A stretch of 64,000 nucleotides of DNA from Variovorax paradoxus (GCF_000834655.1 NZ_JXQQ01000048.1:1-64000), one strand, 5' to 3'. Positions 15,532-25,373 are shown, counted from the stretch's first letter. Notes: a model not told the origin generated them from the sequence alone. Numbers and translations: made by a program.

Positions 15532-17784
15532 ATGGAAACCCTGCAACCGATTCCCTCGACCGCCATTGCCACTGCCACCACGCTGGACCTCTCGGTCGGC
15601 GGCATGACCTGCGCTTCGTGTGTGATGCGCGTGGAACGCGCGTTGAAGAACGTGCCCGGCGTGCAGGACGTGAGCGTGAACCTCGCGACCGAATCGGCAC
15701 GAGTGGTCACCACCGATGCAGACGGCATGGATGCGCGACTGCGCCGCGCCGTGCGGGCCGCAGGCTACGAGCCGCGCGCGGCGAGCAGCGCGGCCGACGA
15801 AGCGGCCGCATTGTCGCCGTGGCATGGTTTCGGCCCGGTGGCCATCGGGCTGGCGCTGTCGATTCCGCTGTTGGCGCCGATGCTCGGCGATCCGTTAGGG
15901 CAAGACTGGATGCTGCCGCCCTGGCTGCAACTGCTGCTCGCTGCGCCGGTGCAGTTCTGGCTGGGCGCGCGCTTCTATCGCGCGGGCTGGCATGCGGCCA
16001 AGGCCCGCACCGGCAACATGGATCTGCTGGTGGCACTCGGCACCAGCGCGGCCTTCGGGTTGTCGCTGTGGCTGTGGTGGCGCGCAGCCACTGGCGAACA
16101 TGCGGGTCACGGCGAGATGCCGCATCTCTATTTCGAGGCTGCCGCGGTGGTGATCACGCTGGTGCTGCTCGGCAAGTGGCTCGAGGCGCGTGCCAAGCGC
16201 CAGGCGACCTCCGCGATCCGCGCGCTGCAGCAGTTGCGGCCCGAAGTGGCTCACCTGGTCGGCGCGCGCGGCGAGAGCGATGTGCCGCTCGCCGAGGTGA
16301 TGGTGGGCGACCGCCTTGCCGTGCGGCCCGGCGAGCGCGTGCCGGCCGATGCGCGGGTGATAGAAGGGCAGTCCGAGGTCGACGAATCGATGCTCACCGG
16401 CGAACCCCTGCCGGTGGCCAAGGGACCCGGCGATGCGCTCACGGGCGGTGCGGTCAACGGCGATGGCCGCATGGTCATCGAGGTGAGCGCGATCGGTGCC
16501 GAGAGCGTGCTGGCACGCATCATCCGCCTGGTCGAGGACGCACAGGCCGCCAAGGCGCCGATCCAGCGGCTGGTCGACAAGGTCGCGGCCGTTTTCGTAC
16601 CGGTGGTGCTGGTGATTGCGCTGGTCACGCTGGTCGGTTGGCTCGTCGCGGGCGCGGGCGTCGAAACCGCATTGATCCACGCGGTTGCCGTGCTGGTGAT
16701 CGCCTGTCCGTGTGCGCTCGGCCTTGCAACGCCGGTCGCGGTGATGGCGGGAACCGGCGTGGCTGCACGGCACGGCATCCTGATCAAGGACGCGCGTTCG
16801 CTGGAAATCGCGCACCGCGTCGATACCGTGGCTTTCGACAAGACCGGCACGCTGACATTGGGCCGGCCCGTGCTCACTGCGTTGCTGCCGGTTGCGGGCA
16901 TCGAGGTCACCGAAGACCAACTGCTGGCCACCGCAGCCAGCCTTCAAGGCGGCAGCGAACACCCGCTTGCACGCGCGGTGCTCGGCGCCGCGGCGCAGCG
17001 CGGCGTGCAGGCACCGCCCCTGGGTGCGATGCAGGCCATGCCGGGCCGCGGTGTTCGCGGTGAAGTGAACGGCGCCACCTGGGCCATCGCGAGCCTGCGC
17101 TGGTGCAGGGAGCTCGATGCGATGCCAGCGGAAGGCGAGATCGAAAGCCTGCAGGCGCAAGGCGCCACGGTATCGGCGCTGCTGCGTTTGGACGAAGCGG
17201 GCGCCGCGCATGTGCAGGCTTTGCTGGCCTTCGCCGACGAACCCAAGCCAGAGGCTGCCGAAGCCATTCGCACGCTGCGTGCAAGAGGCCTGCGCGTGGT
17301 GATGATCTCCGGCGACAACCTGCGCGCGGCGCAGGCGATGGCGGCGCGGCTCGGCATTGCCGTGGAGGATGTACGCGCCGATGTGCTGCCGGCCGACAAG
17401 GCCGCGCAGGTCAGCGCGTTGCGCCGCAACGGCCACGTCGTCGCGATGGTCGGCGACGGCGCCAACGACGCACCTGCGCTTGCCGCGGCCGACGTGGGCA
17501 TCGCGATGGCGCCCTCGGGCGGCGGCACCGACGTGGCGATGGAAGCCGCCGGCATCACGCTGATGCGCGGCGACCTCGCGCTGGTGGCCCAGGCGTTCGA
17601 ACTCTCGGCACGCACCGTGTCGAAGATCCGCCAGAACCTGTTCTGGGCCTTCGCCTACAACGTGGCCGGCATTCCGCTCGCCGCCTTCGGCCTGCTCAGT
17701 CCGGTGGTGGCCGGCGCGGCGATGGCGCTGTCCAGCGTGAGCGTGATGGCGAATGCATTGCTGCTGCGCCGCTGGAAGCCCTGA
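15532..17784 (+). CDS. copA: Copper-exporting P1B-type ATPase CopA
   Basis: Pumps Cu(I) out of the cytoplasm. The 750-residue product has a single N-terminal HMA domain (GMTCASC about 24-30), eight membrane helices, the ion-binding CPC at 392-394, phosphorylation motif DKTGT starting at Asp436, the SEHPLA nucleotide-binding His-Pro, and the hinge [10 protein letters not shown]. All catalytic motifs are intact. It faces copZ-cueR across the CueR-type promoter. No ribosome-binding site precedes ATG 15532, and the predicted -10 ends 7 bases before it, suggesting a leaderless transcript. Confidence 0.95.
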   Translation: METLQPIPSTAIATATTLDLSVGGMTCASCVMRVERALKNVPGVQDVSVNLATESARVVTTDADGMDARLRRAVRAAGYEPRAASSAADEAAALSPWHGFGPVAIGLALSIPLLAPMLGDPLGQDWMLPPWLQLLLAAPVQFWLGARFYRAGWHAAKARTGNMDLLVALGTSAAFGLSLWLWWRAATGEHAGHGEMPHLYFEAAAVVITLVLLGKWLEARAKRQATSAIRALQQLRPEVAHLVGARGESDVPLAEVMVGDRLAVRPGERVPADARVIEGQSEVDESMLTGEPLPVAKGPGDALTGGAVNGDGRMVIEVSAIGAESVLARIIRLVEDAQAAKAPIQRLVDKVAAVFVPVVLVIALVTLVGWLVAGAGVETALIHAVAVLVIACPCALGLATPVAVMAGTGVAARHGILIKDARSLEIAHRVDTVAFDKTGTLTLGRPVLTALLPVAGIEVTEDQLLATAASLQGGSEHPLARAVLGAAAQRGVQAPPLGAMQAMPGRGVRGEVNGATWAIASLRWCRELDAMPAEGEIESLQAQGATVSALLRLDEAGAAHVQALLAFADEPKPEAAEAIRTLRARGLRVVMISGDNLRAAQAMAARLGIAVEDVRADVLPADKAAQVSALRRNGHVVAMVGDGANDAPALAAADVGIAMAPSGGGTDVAMEAAGITLMRGDLALVAQAFELSARTVSKIRQNLFWAFAYNVAGIPLAAFGLLSPVVAGAAMALSSVSVMANALLLRRWKP

Positions 17785-17790
17785 GCTGTT

Positions 17791-18273
17791 TCAGTCGAAC
17801 AGCAGCGCCATCATGTGGTCGTCGATGGCCTCCGCAGCGCCGGCGCGCCGGTAGAACTTGCGCAGCGTGCCTTCGCGCTGGAAGCCCAGCTTCTCGTAGA
17901 AGCGCAGGCCCGGTGTGTTGTCGCTTTCGACGCAGAGCTCGACGCGCTTGACGCCCGCTGCCTTCAGTTCGTCGATCGCCTGGCTCACCATCGCGAGCGC
18001 CACGCCCTGGCCATGCAACGCCGGATCGACCGCCAGCGTGCCGAGGCTGGCCACGTGCTGCACCCGGCCCGGATAACGCGTCGCGCGATAGAAGCCGGCG
18101 ATCCGCCCGTCCAGTTCGTAGACGAAGAAGCGCCGGCTGTCGACCATCTCCTGGTAGATGGGCCGGAAGTCTTCGAGCGGCATCGGGTCGTAGCCGAGAT
18201 AGGGCACGACCTTCTCGTGCATGTAGAGCGCGAAGACGGTGTCGATGTCTTCAGGTGTGGCGAGCCTGCGCAT
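17791..18273 (-). CDS. GNAT-family N-acetyltransferase
   Basis: A 160-residue single GNAT domain. The acetyl-CoA-binding A motif is LGTLAVDPALHGQGVALAMV, followed by VELCVESDNTPGLRFYEKLGF, where the RFYEKLGF segment is typical of motif B. The substrate is not predictable. It converges on copA with 6 bp between stops, so it is not part of the copper unit. ATG 18273 opens directly into the domain (MRRLATPED). Confidence 0.88.
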   Translation of the reverse strand: MRRLATPEDIDTVFALYMHEKVVPYLGYDPMPLEDFRPIYQEMVDSRRFFVYELDGRIAGFYRATRYPGRVQHVASLGTLAVDPALHGQGVALAMVSQAIDELKAAGVKRVELCVESDNTPGLRFYEKLGFQREGTLRKFYRRAGAAEAIDDHMMALLFD

Positions 18274-18321
18274 AAGTGAGAGTCCCGGAGCGATGGAAGC
18301 GCCGAGCTTACCGACTGCGCC

Positions 18322-19449
18322 TCACGCCAGCAGCGCCGCCGACAAAGCCAGCAGCACGCATTGCGCACACCATGCCCACCGCAGGCGAAGTCGCGAATCC
18401 AGCACCGCGCCGATCGCCCAGAAACCCCCGACGGCCAATGCCAGGAGTTCGAGCCCGGTGCGAACTGCGAGGTCGTCGGCGCCCCACAGGAAGGCAAGCG
18501 TCACGCCGACCCATCCGGCGAAGTGGATCGATGCCGAGGCGACCTGCATGCGGGTCAGCTCGGGGTCGTGGATGTGCATCGCCTCGTCGAGAGAAAACGG
18601 CGCTTGCGGAAAGCGCGCCTCCACGTCGGCCGGCCGCCAGCCTGGCGGCTTGAACCACACCGCGACCTTGTCGCGCCATCTGCGCGCGTGCCAGCTGTCG
18701 TGCACGAGCGGTGCATACGGCCCGAGGATCGCGCGCAGCGGATCGAAGCTCGCCAGCGCCGTGCGCGTGCCGTAGACGGCACCTTCGTTCTCTTCGGCGA
18801 AGGTGCCGAACATGCGGTCCCACACCACGAGCATGCCGCCGTAGTTGCGGTCCACGTACCCATCGTTCACCGCGTGGTGCACGCGATGGTTCGAGGGCGA
18901 CGAGAACACGCGGTCGAACCAGCCGAGCTTGCCGATGTGCTCGGTGTGGATCCAGAACTGGTAGACCAGAACGACGAGCCCCGCGATGCCGAACTGCTCG
19001 GGCGGCACGCCCACCACCGCCATCGGCAGGTAGAAAGCCCAGCCCAGGAAAGCCACCATGCTTTCCTGCCGCAATGCCGTCGAGAAGTTGAACTGCTGGC
19101 TCTGGTGATGCACCGAGTGCGCGGCCCAGAACACGGCCGACTCATGGCCTGCGCGATGCAGCCAGTAATCGCAGAAGTCGAACAGCAGCACCGCGACGAT
19201 CCAGCCGATGGCGCTGTCCCAGAAGCAGGGCCGCGTCCAGATCGCGACGGCCGGATAGACCATCGCGTAAAGCCCGATCTGGAAGAGTTGCGTGCACACA
19301 GCAAGCGCTTGGCTCAGCAGCCCCTGGCTCAGGCTGCCGAGCGTGTCGCTGAAGCGGTAGGTGTTGCGGCGCTTGAGCCAACCCCATGCGAATTCGCACG
19401 CCATGAGCAGTGCGAACACGGGCACGACGAGAACGACCAGCCGATGCAC
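18322..19449 (-). CDS. Fatty acid hydroxylase / sterol desaturase family membrane enzyme
   Basis: A 375-residue di-iron membrane oxygenase. Its His clusters are HRAGHE, HSVHHQS, HTEHIG and NHRVHHAVN, the set that binds the two irons in this superfamily, set among about six to eight membrane helices. Such enzymes hydroxylate fatty-acyl, sphingoid or other lipid chains. It is the last gene of a four-gene minus-strand cluster: hydrolase, acyl carrier protein, ketosynthase, hydroxylase. It starts 23 bp after the ketosynthase stop. I infer that it acts on an acyl chain made or carried by its neighbours. Confidence 0.88.
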   Translation of the reverse strand: MHRLVVLVVPVFALLMACEFAWGWLKRRNTYRFSDTLGSLSQGLLSQALAVCTQLFQIGLYAMVYPAVAIWTRPCFWDSAIGWIVAVLLFDFCDYWLHRAGHESAVFWAAHSVHHQSQQFNFSTALRQESMVAFLGWAFYLPMAVVGVPPEQFGIAGLVVLVYQFWIHTEHIGKLGWFDRVFSSPSNHRVHHAVNDGYVDRNYGGMLVVWDRMFGTFAEENEGAVYGTRTALASFDPLRAILGPYAPLVHDSWHARRWRDKVAVWFKPPGWRPADVEARFPQAPFSLDEAMHIHDPELTRMQVASASIHFAGWVGVTLAFLWGADDLAVRTGLELLALAVGGFWAIGAVLDSRLRLRWAWCAQCVLLALSAALLA

Positions 19450-19472
19450 CGCGTTGTTTTTTCAGCAGGCCT

Positions 19473-20762
19473 TCAGCGATCCAATGCATCCGCACGGCCG
19501 GCCACGATCACCGCGTTGGTGCCGCCGAAAGCGAAGGAGTTGGAGAGCGCGTAGCGGATGCCCTTGGCTTCGCGCGCTTCGCCGCGCACGAAGTCGAGAT
19601 CGAAGGCCGCATCGGGCGTCTGCAGGTTCGCGACGGGCGGCAGCGATTCGCGCGCCAGTGCGCGCAACGCCGCAATGAGTTCGATGGCGCCACCGCCACC
19701 GAGCACGTGGCCATGGATGGCCTTGGTGGCGCTCACGGGCGTGGCATTGCCGAACACCTCGCGGATCGATGCGGCTTCTGCTGCATCGCCGGCCGAGGTG
19801 GCGGTGCCGTGCGCATTGATGTGGCCGATGTCGGAGGCCTCGATGCCCGCATCCCGCAGGGCGGCGCGCATCGCACGCACCTGGCCGGCGCTGTCGGGGT
19901 TGGTGATGTGCGTGCCGTCGCAGTTGGTGGCGTAGCCCGCGAGCACGAACGGGGAAGCCCCCGCTCCGCGCGCCTGTGCGTGGGCTTCGGATTCGATCAC
20001 CAGCGCCGCCGCGCCTTCGCCGATGGCAAAGCCCGCGCGGTCGCCGGAGAAAGGCCGGCAGGCGGAAGAGGGCGCGCCGGCAGGTGGCGGTGCCATCACG
20101 CGCATTGCGTGCCAGCTGGCCATCACGCCGGGCGTGAGCATCGCGTCGTGTCCGCCGACGATGGCGACGTCGATCCAGCCGCCGCGGATGGCGCGCATGG
20201 CCTCGCCGATGGCCACCGCCGACGAGGCGCAGGCGCACGCATAGGCAATGGCCGAACCGCGCGCGCCGAAATGCAGCGCGAGCTCCGCCACTGCTGCGTT
20301 GGGCATCACGGTGAGCACCGTCGTCGGGCGCATGCGCTTTTGCTCGCCGTAGAGCGCGCGGGTCGTGGTGTCGAAGGCGCCCGCGCCGGCGAGGCCGCTG
20401 CCCCAGAAGATGCCCAGGCGCTCGGGGTCGACGCTGCCGGCACCGAGTCCGGCTTCGGCGGCCGCGTCCTGCGCGGCGGCCAGCGCCATCGCCGTGCCGC
20501 GGTCCAGCGGCAGGCGCGAGGTGCTGCGCACGCCGTTCGAATCGAAATCGCAGGCCGCCACGGCGAGCGACATCGGGTCCATGCCCTTGATCTCGAGCGT
20601 CTGCGCGCGCACGGCCGAGCGACCGTTGAACAGCGCATCGTCGAAGGCCTCGACGGTGCGGCCGATGGGCGTGATGAAGCCCATGCCGCTCACGCGTACG
20701 GGTGCCGATGCGGCACGCGCCGCGGAGGCGGCCAGCACGGCGTGGGCTGCTCCGCTGCTCAT
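19473..20762 (-). CDS. Beta-ketoacyl-ACP synthase, FabF-like
   Basis: A 429-residue condensing enzyme that joins malonyl-ACP to an acyl primer. It has the catalytic Cys in AYACACASSAVAIG and both active-site His residues, in NAHGTATSAGD and KAIHGHVLGGGG, so it should be active. ATG 20762 overlaps the ACP stop (ATGA), indicating coupled translation with the carrier protein. It is not next to fabD/fabG/fabH, so it is a secondary synthase for a special product. Reductase and dehydratase steps would have to come from the housekeeping pathway. Confidence 0.9.
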   Translation of the reverse strand: MSSGAAHAVLAASAARAASAPVRVSGMGFITPIGRTVEAFDDALFNGRSAVRAQTLEIKGMDPMSLAVAACDFDSNGVRSTSRLPLDRGTAMALAAAQDAAAEAGLGAGSVDPERLGIFWGSGLAGAGAFDTTTRALYGEQKRMRPTTVLTVMPNAAVAELALHFGARGSAIAYACACASSAVAIGEAMRAIRGGWIDVAIVGGHDAMLTPGVMASWHAMRVMAPPPAGAPSSACRPFSGDRAGFAIGEGAAALVIESEAHAQARGAGASPFVLAGYATNCDGTHITNPDSAGQVRAMRAALRDAGIEASDIGHINAHGTATSAGDAAEAASIREVFGNATPVSATKAIHGHVLGGGGAIELIAALRALARESLPPVANLQTPDAAFDLDFVRGEAREAKGIRYALSNSFAFGGTNAVIVAGRADALDR

Positions 20763-21040
20763 GCGTGGGCCGCTTCGCCGGCGGGTACAAGGGCGCCGCT
20801 GCTCTCGGTGTCGATCACCTCGCACAGGCGCTGCAGCGTGATGCCGGCTTCGCGCGGGTCCAGCCGGTCTTCTGGAATGCGCAGGTGAAAGGCGTCTTCC
20901 ACCGCGAAGACGAACTCCATCAGCGCGAGCGAATCGAGGCCGAGGTCGGTCAGCACGGTGGCGGGCGAGATGTCGCTGCGATCGATCTTGAAGTCGGTCT
21001 CCAGGATGGTCGCGATGCTGTTGAAGGTAGGCGAGGACAT
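20759..21040 (-). CDS. Dedicated acyl carrier protein
   Basis: A 93-residue carrier protein with the phosphopantetheine site Ser in DLGLDSLALMEFVF. It is slightly longer than AcpP owing to a C-terminal Ala/Gly tail. ATG 21040 has AAAGGAA upstream, making it preferable to a frame opening at 21124. The gene overlaps the ketosynthase by 4 bp. A carrier paired with its own ketosynthase outside the fab cluster suggests a private acyl-chain pathway feeding the downstream hydroxylase. Confidence 0.9.
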   Translation of the reverse strand: MSSPTFNSIATILETDFKIDRSDISPATVLTDLGLDSLALMEFVFAVEDAFHLRIPEDRLDPREAGITLQRLCEVIDTESSGALVPAGEAAHA

Positions 21041-21077
21041 GGGCTGTGTTCCTTTCAGTGTGTTCGCTCGGGCGAGC

Positions 21078-21938
21078 TCATGCGTACAGGGGATGCTCGG
21101 GCATCGAGCCGTGCGCGACCGCATCGGCGAACGACACTGTTTCGCGCACGACCTGCTGGCGGTCGTTGTCGATCGTGATCATGTGGTAGCTGTTGGCCAC
21201 GACCACGGTGCGGAAGGCGCGGCAGCGCAGGCCCCGCGCGAGGATGTCGAGGTTGGCCACGCTGGCCACCTCGTCCTGCTGGGCATGCAGCGCGAGCACG
21301 TTGTCGCACTGCACTGCATTCAGGTTGCGCCGCACGTGGCGGATCAGCCGGTCGTGTTCGCGCAGGTGGCTCACGCCGATCACCGAGCTGCCCGCGCGCG
21401 AGATCTTGCGATGCCGCAGCTCGCGCTCGATCCAGGCGCGTACGCGTTCGTTCTTCACGCCGTAGGGCGGACGTTCGCGGTATTGCCAGAGGCGCCCGAG
21501 CGGCGTGTAGAAGGCCAGCGGCAACAGGAACTGCGTGCGCGGAATCGCCCAGCCGTCGAAGCGCAGCGTGGTCGACATGAGCACCAGCGCATCGACGTCG
21601 CGCCCGCACCGGATGGCCGCGCCCAGCGCGAGCGAGGAGCCGGCGGAGATGCCGACCAGCATCACGCGGTCGTGCTGTGCGCGAAGCGCCTCGACCTGCG
21701 CCTGGATGGCATCGAGCCAGCGCTCGTACGGCGCGGCATGCCGCAGCGGCGCATTGGCGTCGAACGAGTAGCCTTCGATCGACAGCGGGTGTGCCGCATA
21801 CCCCCGGACGCGCAATGCCGATTGCACGGTCAGCAACTCGTCAGGCGTGCTGCATAAACCATGCAGCAGGACCACCGCGGTGCGTTGCACCTCGCGGGGC
21901 ACCATGCTCAGCTGATCAGAGGAATCGCGTGCGCTCAT
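21078..21938 (-). CDS. Alpha/beta hydrolase (esterase or thioesterase)
   Basis: A 286-residue cytosolic serine hydrolase. The nucleophile elbow is GISAGSS, the oxyanion strand VVLLHGLCSTPDEL, the acid is probably Asp in QQDEVAS, and the His is in NSYHMIT. The fold resembles carboxylesterase/monoacylglycerol lipase types. It is the first gene of the lipid cluster, 37 bp before the ACP gene, so a thioesterase or acyl-transfer role is possible. It is divergent from a response regulator gene with a 138-bp gap. Confidence 0.85.
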   Translation of the reverse strand: MSARDSSDQLSMVPREVQRTAVVLLHGLCSTPDELLTVQSALRVRGYAAHPLSIEGYSFDANAPLRHAAPYERWLDAIQAQVEALRAQHDRVMLVGISAGSSLALGAAIRCGRDVDALVLMSTTLRFDGWAIPRTQFLLPLAFYTPLGRLWQYRERPPYGVKNERVRAWIERELRHRKISRAGSSVIGVSHLREHDRLIRHVRRNLNAVQCDNVLALHAQQDEVASVANLDILARGLRCRAFRTVVVANSYHMITIDNDRQQVVRETVSFADAVAHGSMPEHPLYA

Positions 21939-22076
21939 CGCGTGGCGCCGGCCATGAAAATGGCCCCTGTTTCATGCTGCTGTCGTATGCTCATGCAACG
22001 ACTATCGTGTGGAGCTACTGACCGGCCCCTGACCCATTCATTCAGCAACTCTTCACACTTCCACCACCCCACCACC

Positions 22077-22766
22077 ATGCGAATCCTGCTTGTCGAAGAT
22101 GACGCCGTCCTGCGCGATGTGATGCTGCGCAGCCTGGCGGATGCGGGCCACCGGGTCGACGTGTCGACCAACGTCGAAGACGCCGACCACCTCTGGCGCG
22201 TGCAACCCTTCGATGCGGTGCTGCTCGACCTCAACCTGCCGGCCACCGCGAGCCCCACCAGCGGACTCGCAAGCGGCCTCACCGCGCTCAGGCAGGCGCG
22301 CGCGCGCGGCGACCGCACGCCCGTGCTCGTGCTCACCGCGCGCGGCCGCACCGAAGAGCGCATCGCGGGCCTCGATGCGGGTGCCGACGACTACCTGGGC
22401 AAGCCTTTCGATCTCGCCGAAGTCGAGGCGCGATTGCGCGCTCTGGTGCGCCGTGCGAAGGGCACCGAAGACATCGTGCTGCTCGGCCAACTCAAGCTCG
22501 ACCGCAAGGCGCGGCGCTTCTCCACCGCGGGTGGTCCGCTCGATCTGCCCGCGCGCGAGTTCGAGGTGTTGTGGGAACTGATGAGCCCGCCGGGCCGCAC
22601 CGTGAGCAAGCGTGCGCTGTCCGACAAGCTCTCCAGCTTCGACGAATCGCTGGGTGACAACGCACTCGAGGCCTTCATCTCGCGGCTGCGCAAGAAGCTG
22701 CTGGGCACGGGTGCAAGCATCCGCACGCTGCGCGGCATCGGCTACCTGCTCGAAGCCGAGGTGTGA
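22077..22766 (+). CDS. OmpR-family response regulator
   Basis: A 229-residue regulator, similar in layout to QseB/TctD. The receiver carries Asp51 in AVLLDLNLP and Lys in YLGKPF. The C-terminal winged helix ends SIRTLRGIGYLL. After Asp51 there is an extra Ala/Ser/Thr-rich loop of about ten residues (ATASPTSGLASGL) in place of the usual short PxxxG turn. It pairs with the kinase that follows, overlapping it by 4 bp. It may control the divergent lipid cluster, but the only evidence for this is the shared 138-bp intergenic region. Confidence 0.9.
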   Translation: MRILLVEDDAVLRDVMLRSLADAGHRVDVSTNVEDADHLWRVQPFDAVLLDLNLPATASPTSGLASGLTALRQARARGDRTPVLVLTARGRTEERIAGLDAGADDYLGKPFDLAEVEARLRALVRRAKGTEDIVLLGQLKLDRKARRFSTAGGPLDLPAREFEVLWELMSPPGRTVSKRALSDKLSSFDESLGDNALEAFISRLRKKLLGTGASIRTLRGIGYLLEAEV

Positions 22767-24142
22767 CGGACGGCACCGTTCCCCCGATCGCACCGTCGCT
22801 CACGCGGCGGGTCCTGCGCAACGTGCTGGTGCCGCTGGCACTCACGTGGATGCTCGGCGCGGTGATCGCGCTGGTCATCGCCAACTACTTTTCCGAACAG
22901 GCCTTCGATCGCGGCATGCTCGACGATGCCTATGCGCTGTCGGCCAACGTGCAGGCGGGCGAGCGCGGCATCGAGCTCTTGCTCACGCCGCGCGAAGTGG
23001 CCACGGTGCTCTTCGACCAGATCGACAAGGTCCATTTCTCTGTGCAGCGTCTCGACGGCTCGCTGATCTCGGGCGAGTCGGACCTGCAGGCGCCGCTGCC
23101 TGCGGGCGGCGCGCGCTACCGATTTTCCGACGTGACCTATCAAGGCAAATCCATGCGCGCGGTGACGCTCGAACACGACGCGGAACCCGGCATCGCCATG
23201 CCCTACCGCGTGGTGATCGCGCAGACCACGCTGAGCCGCACGGCGCTCGTGCGGCAACTGCTGGGCTTTGCATTGGCGCCGCAGATCCTGCTGCTGGTGC
23301 TGTTGGCGGTGTGGCTCTGGTACGGCATCCGCAGCGACCTGCGGCCGCTCGGCGACCTGCAGCGTGCGCTCGACCGCCGCGACGTGCGCGATCTTTCGCC
23401 GGTCGCGGTGGCGCAGACCTCGCGCGAGTTGCAGCGCCTCGGCAACGCGGTCAATTCGCTGTTCGAGCGGCTGGGCCACAGCGTGCAGGCGCAGCGCGAG
23501 TTCGTGGGCAACGTGGCGCACGAGTTGCGCACGCCGCTTGCCGGCATCCGCGCGTTGGCCGAATACGGCCTGGCGCAGCACGACACCACGGTGTGGCGCG
23601 AGCAGCTCGAGCGCGTGTCGGAGCGCCAGGCGCGCGCGAGCCACCTGATCGACCAGTTGCTCGCACTTGCACTGGCCGAGGAGGCGCGCACGAGCCTGGC
23701 CCGCGCGCCGGTGCACCTCGATGCATTGGCCGAGCAGACGGTGCTGCGCCACCTGGCGCGTGCGGATGCGCGCGGCGTGGACCTCGGTGCGAGGGGCCTG
23801 GACGACGGTGTGGTCGTGATGGCCAACGAAGCGCTGGTCGAAGGCATCCTGGACAACCTCATCGACAACGCGTTGCGCTACGGCGGCCGCACGATCACGG
23901 TCGAGCTCGCAGGCCGTACGCTGAGCGTGATCGACGACGGCCCCGGCATACCACTCGAAGCGCAGCGCGACCTGATGCAGCGTTGGGCGCAGGGCCCCGC
24001 GGGGCAGAAGCTGGGGCAAGGCTCGGGGCTGGGGTTGTCGATCGTGTCGCGCTATGCCGAGCTGCTGGGGGCCGAGCTGCGGCTCGAGGCGGCCGAGCCC
24101 ACGGGCCTGCGCGTGAGCGTCGCGTTCGGCGAGGTCGCCTAG
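22763..24142 (+). CDS. Sensor histidine kinase, TctE/QseC-like
   Basis: A 459-residue inner-membrane kinase starting at GTG 22763, overlapping the regulator stop (GTGA). It has two membrane helices (about residues 22-42 and 165-185) around a periplasmic sensor region, a HAMP-like segment, phosphoacceptor His253 in GNVAHELRTPLAGI, N-box NLIDNALRYG and G-box GSGLGLSIVSRY. The N-terminal sensor segment resembles the 2CSK_N type seen in tricarboxylate-sensing kinases, but the ligand is unknown. Its 3' end overlaps the convergent VOC gene by 4 bp. Confidence 0.9.
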   Translation: MTDGTVPPIAPSLTRRVLRNVLVPLALTWMLGAVIALVIANYFSEQAFDRGMLDDAYALSANVQAGERGIELLLTPREVATVLFDQIDKVHFSVQRLDGSLISGESDLQAPLPAGGARYRFSDVTYQGKSMRAVTLEHDAEPGIAMPYRVVIAQTTLSRTALVRQLLGFALAPQILLLVLLAVWLWYGIRSDLRPLGDLQRALDRRDVRDLSPVAVAQTSRELQRLGNAVNSLFERLGHSVQAQREFVGNVAHELRTPLAGIRALAEYGLAQHDTTVWREQLERVSERQARASHLIDQLLALALAEEARTSLARAPVHLDALAEQTVLRHLARADARGVDLGARGLDDGVVVMANEALVEGILDNLIDNALRYGGRTITVELAGRTLSVIDDGPGIPLEAQRDLMQRWAQGPAGQKLGQGSGLGLSIVSRYAELLGAELRLEAAEPTGLRVSVAFGEVA

Positions 24143-24900
24143 GGCTGCGTCGGCAGCGGCGTGCCTTGGTGGAACGCCATGCGCCATCTGCCGCGCCGCA
24201 GTCGCCACAACGAACTGCGAAGCGAATCGGCTGCGGGCCGCTCGGGTATTGCGGCACGGTGCGCGCGGTAGGTGACCAGCGCCACATCGGGCGCCATGCG
24301 CTGCACGCGGAAGTCCGAGATCGTTCGCTCCGAAAAAGCTTCGTCGCGCAGCGCTTCGACGATCGCGGGCCGCGTCCATTCGATCCCCGACACACCGAGT
24401 TCGCGGAAGTCGTCGTCGAGCAGTTCCTCCAGTTGCGCGGCACTGGATCGCACCTTGCGCAGATGCAGCGCGCCTTCGAGTTTCAGCAGCAGCGCATCGA
24501 GGTCTTCGCAAGGCGCGGCTTCGTAGAGTTCGAGCGGAAGGCCGTCGGGGTCGGCGAAGAAGGTGAAGCGCCGGCCCGTGTACTCGTCGATGCGCAGCGG
24601 CTCCACCGCGATGCCCTGCGCCGCGAGTTCATCGGCGGCGGCCTGCACGTCGTGCACTTCGAAGGACAGGTGCCGCAACCCCTGCGCCTCGGGCCGCGTA
24701 GGGCGCGCGGGCGCCTCGGGAAACGAGAACAGCTCGACCTGCGAACCGTCGGGCAGTGCGAGATCGAGCTTGTACGAATCGCGCGCGGCGCGGTAGTTTT
24801 CGGCGACGACGCGCAGGCCGAGCACCTGGGTGTAGAAGCGCTTCGAGCGCGCGTAGTCGGCACAGATGATCGCGACGTGGTGAATGCGGGCCAACTGCAT
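24139..24900 (-). CDS. VOC (glyoxalase-like) domain fused to a DUF4440/SnoaL-like domain
   Basis: A 253-residue two-domain protein. Residues 1-128 form a VOC domain close to the YaeR/GloA2 type, with metal-ligand-like positions in HHVAII, VELFSF, RHLSFEVHD and LELYE. Residues 135-250 look like a DUF4440/NTF2-like domain (ALLLKLEGALHL, LEELLDDDFRELG, ALVTYRAHR). The fusion is unusual, since the two are generally separate small proteins. ATG 24900 is 5 bases after the GNAT stop, making it the third gene of a RidA-GNAT-VOC operon. A detoxification role for reactive metabolites is inferred. Confidence 0.82.
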   Translation of the reverse strand: MQLARIHHVAIICADYARSKRFYTQVLGLRVVAENYRAARDSYKLDLALPDGSQVELFSFPEAPARPTRPEAQGLRHLSFEVHDVQAAADELAAQGIAVEPLRIDEYTGRRFTFFADPDGLPLELYEAAPCEDLDALLLKLEGALHLRKVRSSAAQLEELLDDDFRELGVSGIEWTRPAIVEALRDEAFSERTISDFRVQRMAPDVALVTYRAHRAAIPERPAADSLRSSLWRLRRGRWRMAFHQGTPLPTQP

Positions 24901-24905
24901 GGCGG

Positions 24906-25373
24906 TCAATTCCTCAAGGGCTTGCGCAGGAAGACGCGGGTGCGCTCCGCGAAGGCGAGGCGCTTGTATTCGACATAGCCGATGCGTTCGTAGAGCGCGC
25001 GGTTCTCGGTCATCTTCTCGTTGGTGAAGAGGTAGATGGAATCGTGGCCCTGCCGGAGCGCCTCGCGCTCGGCGAGCTCGAGAAGGGCGCGGCCGACCCC
25101 GGTGCCCTGGTGCTGGGGCCGCACCGCGATCACGTCGATCAGGAAGCCTTCGTCGGTGATGTCGAGCACCAGCGCGGCGATGGTTTCGTCCTGCTGCGTG
25201 GCGACCCAGACCTGCGCATGGGCGATCGCTGCGCGGTAGTCCTTGGTCATCGGAATCGGTGTGAGACCGAGGCGCGGAATGTAGTGTCGAAAGGCCTCGA
25301 TGGCGCATGCGGCGATGGAGGCCGCATCGCTCGCGTCGGCCCGCCGGAGAGTCCATGTCGCGTTGCCGCTCAC
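24906..25373 (-). CDS. GNAT-family N-acetyltransferase
   Basis: A 155-residue GNAT protein with the A motif LIDVIAVRPQHQGTGVGRALLELAE and motif B NRALYERIGYVEYK. GTG 25373 overlaps the RidA stop (GTGA); no ATG fits the N-terminus as well. The substrate is unknown. Its place between RidA and a VOC-DUF4440 protein suggests modification of a small metabolite rather than of a protein. Confidence 0.87.
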   Translation of the reverse strand: MSGNATWTLRRADASDAASIAACAIEAFRHYIPRLGLTPIPMTKDYRAAIAHAQVWVATQQDETIAALVLDITDEGFLIDVIAVRPQHQGTGVGRALLELAEREALRQGHDSIYLFTNEKMTENRALYERIGYVEYKRLAFAERTRVFLRKPLRN

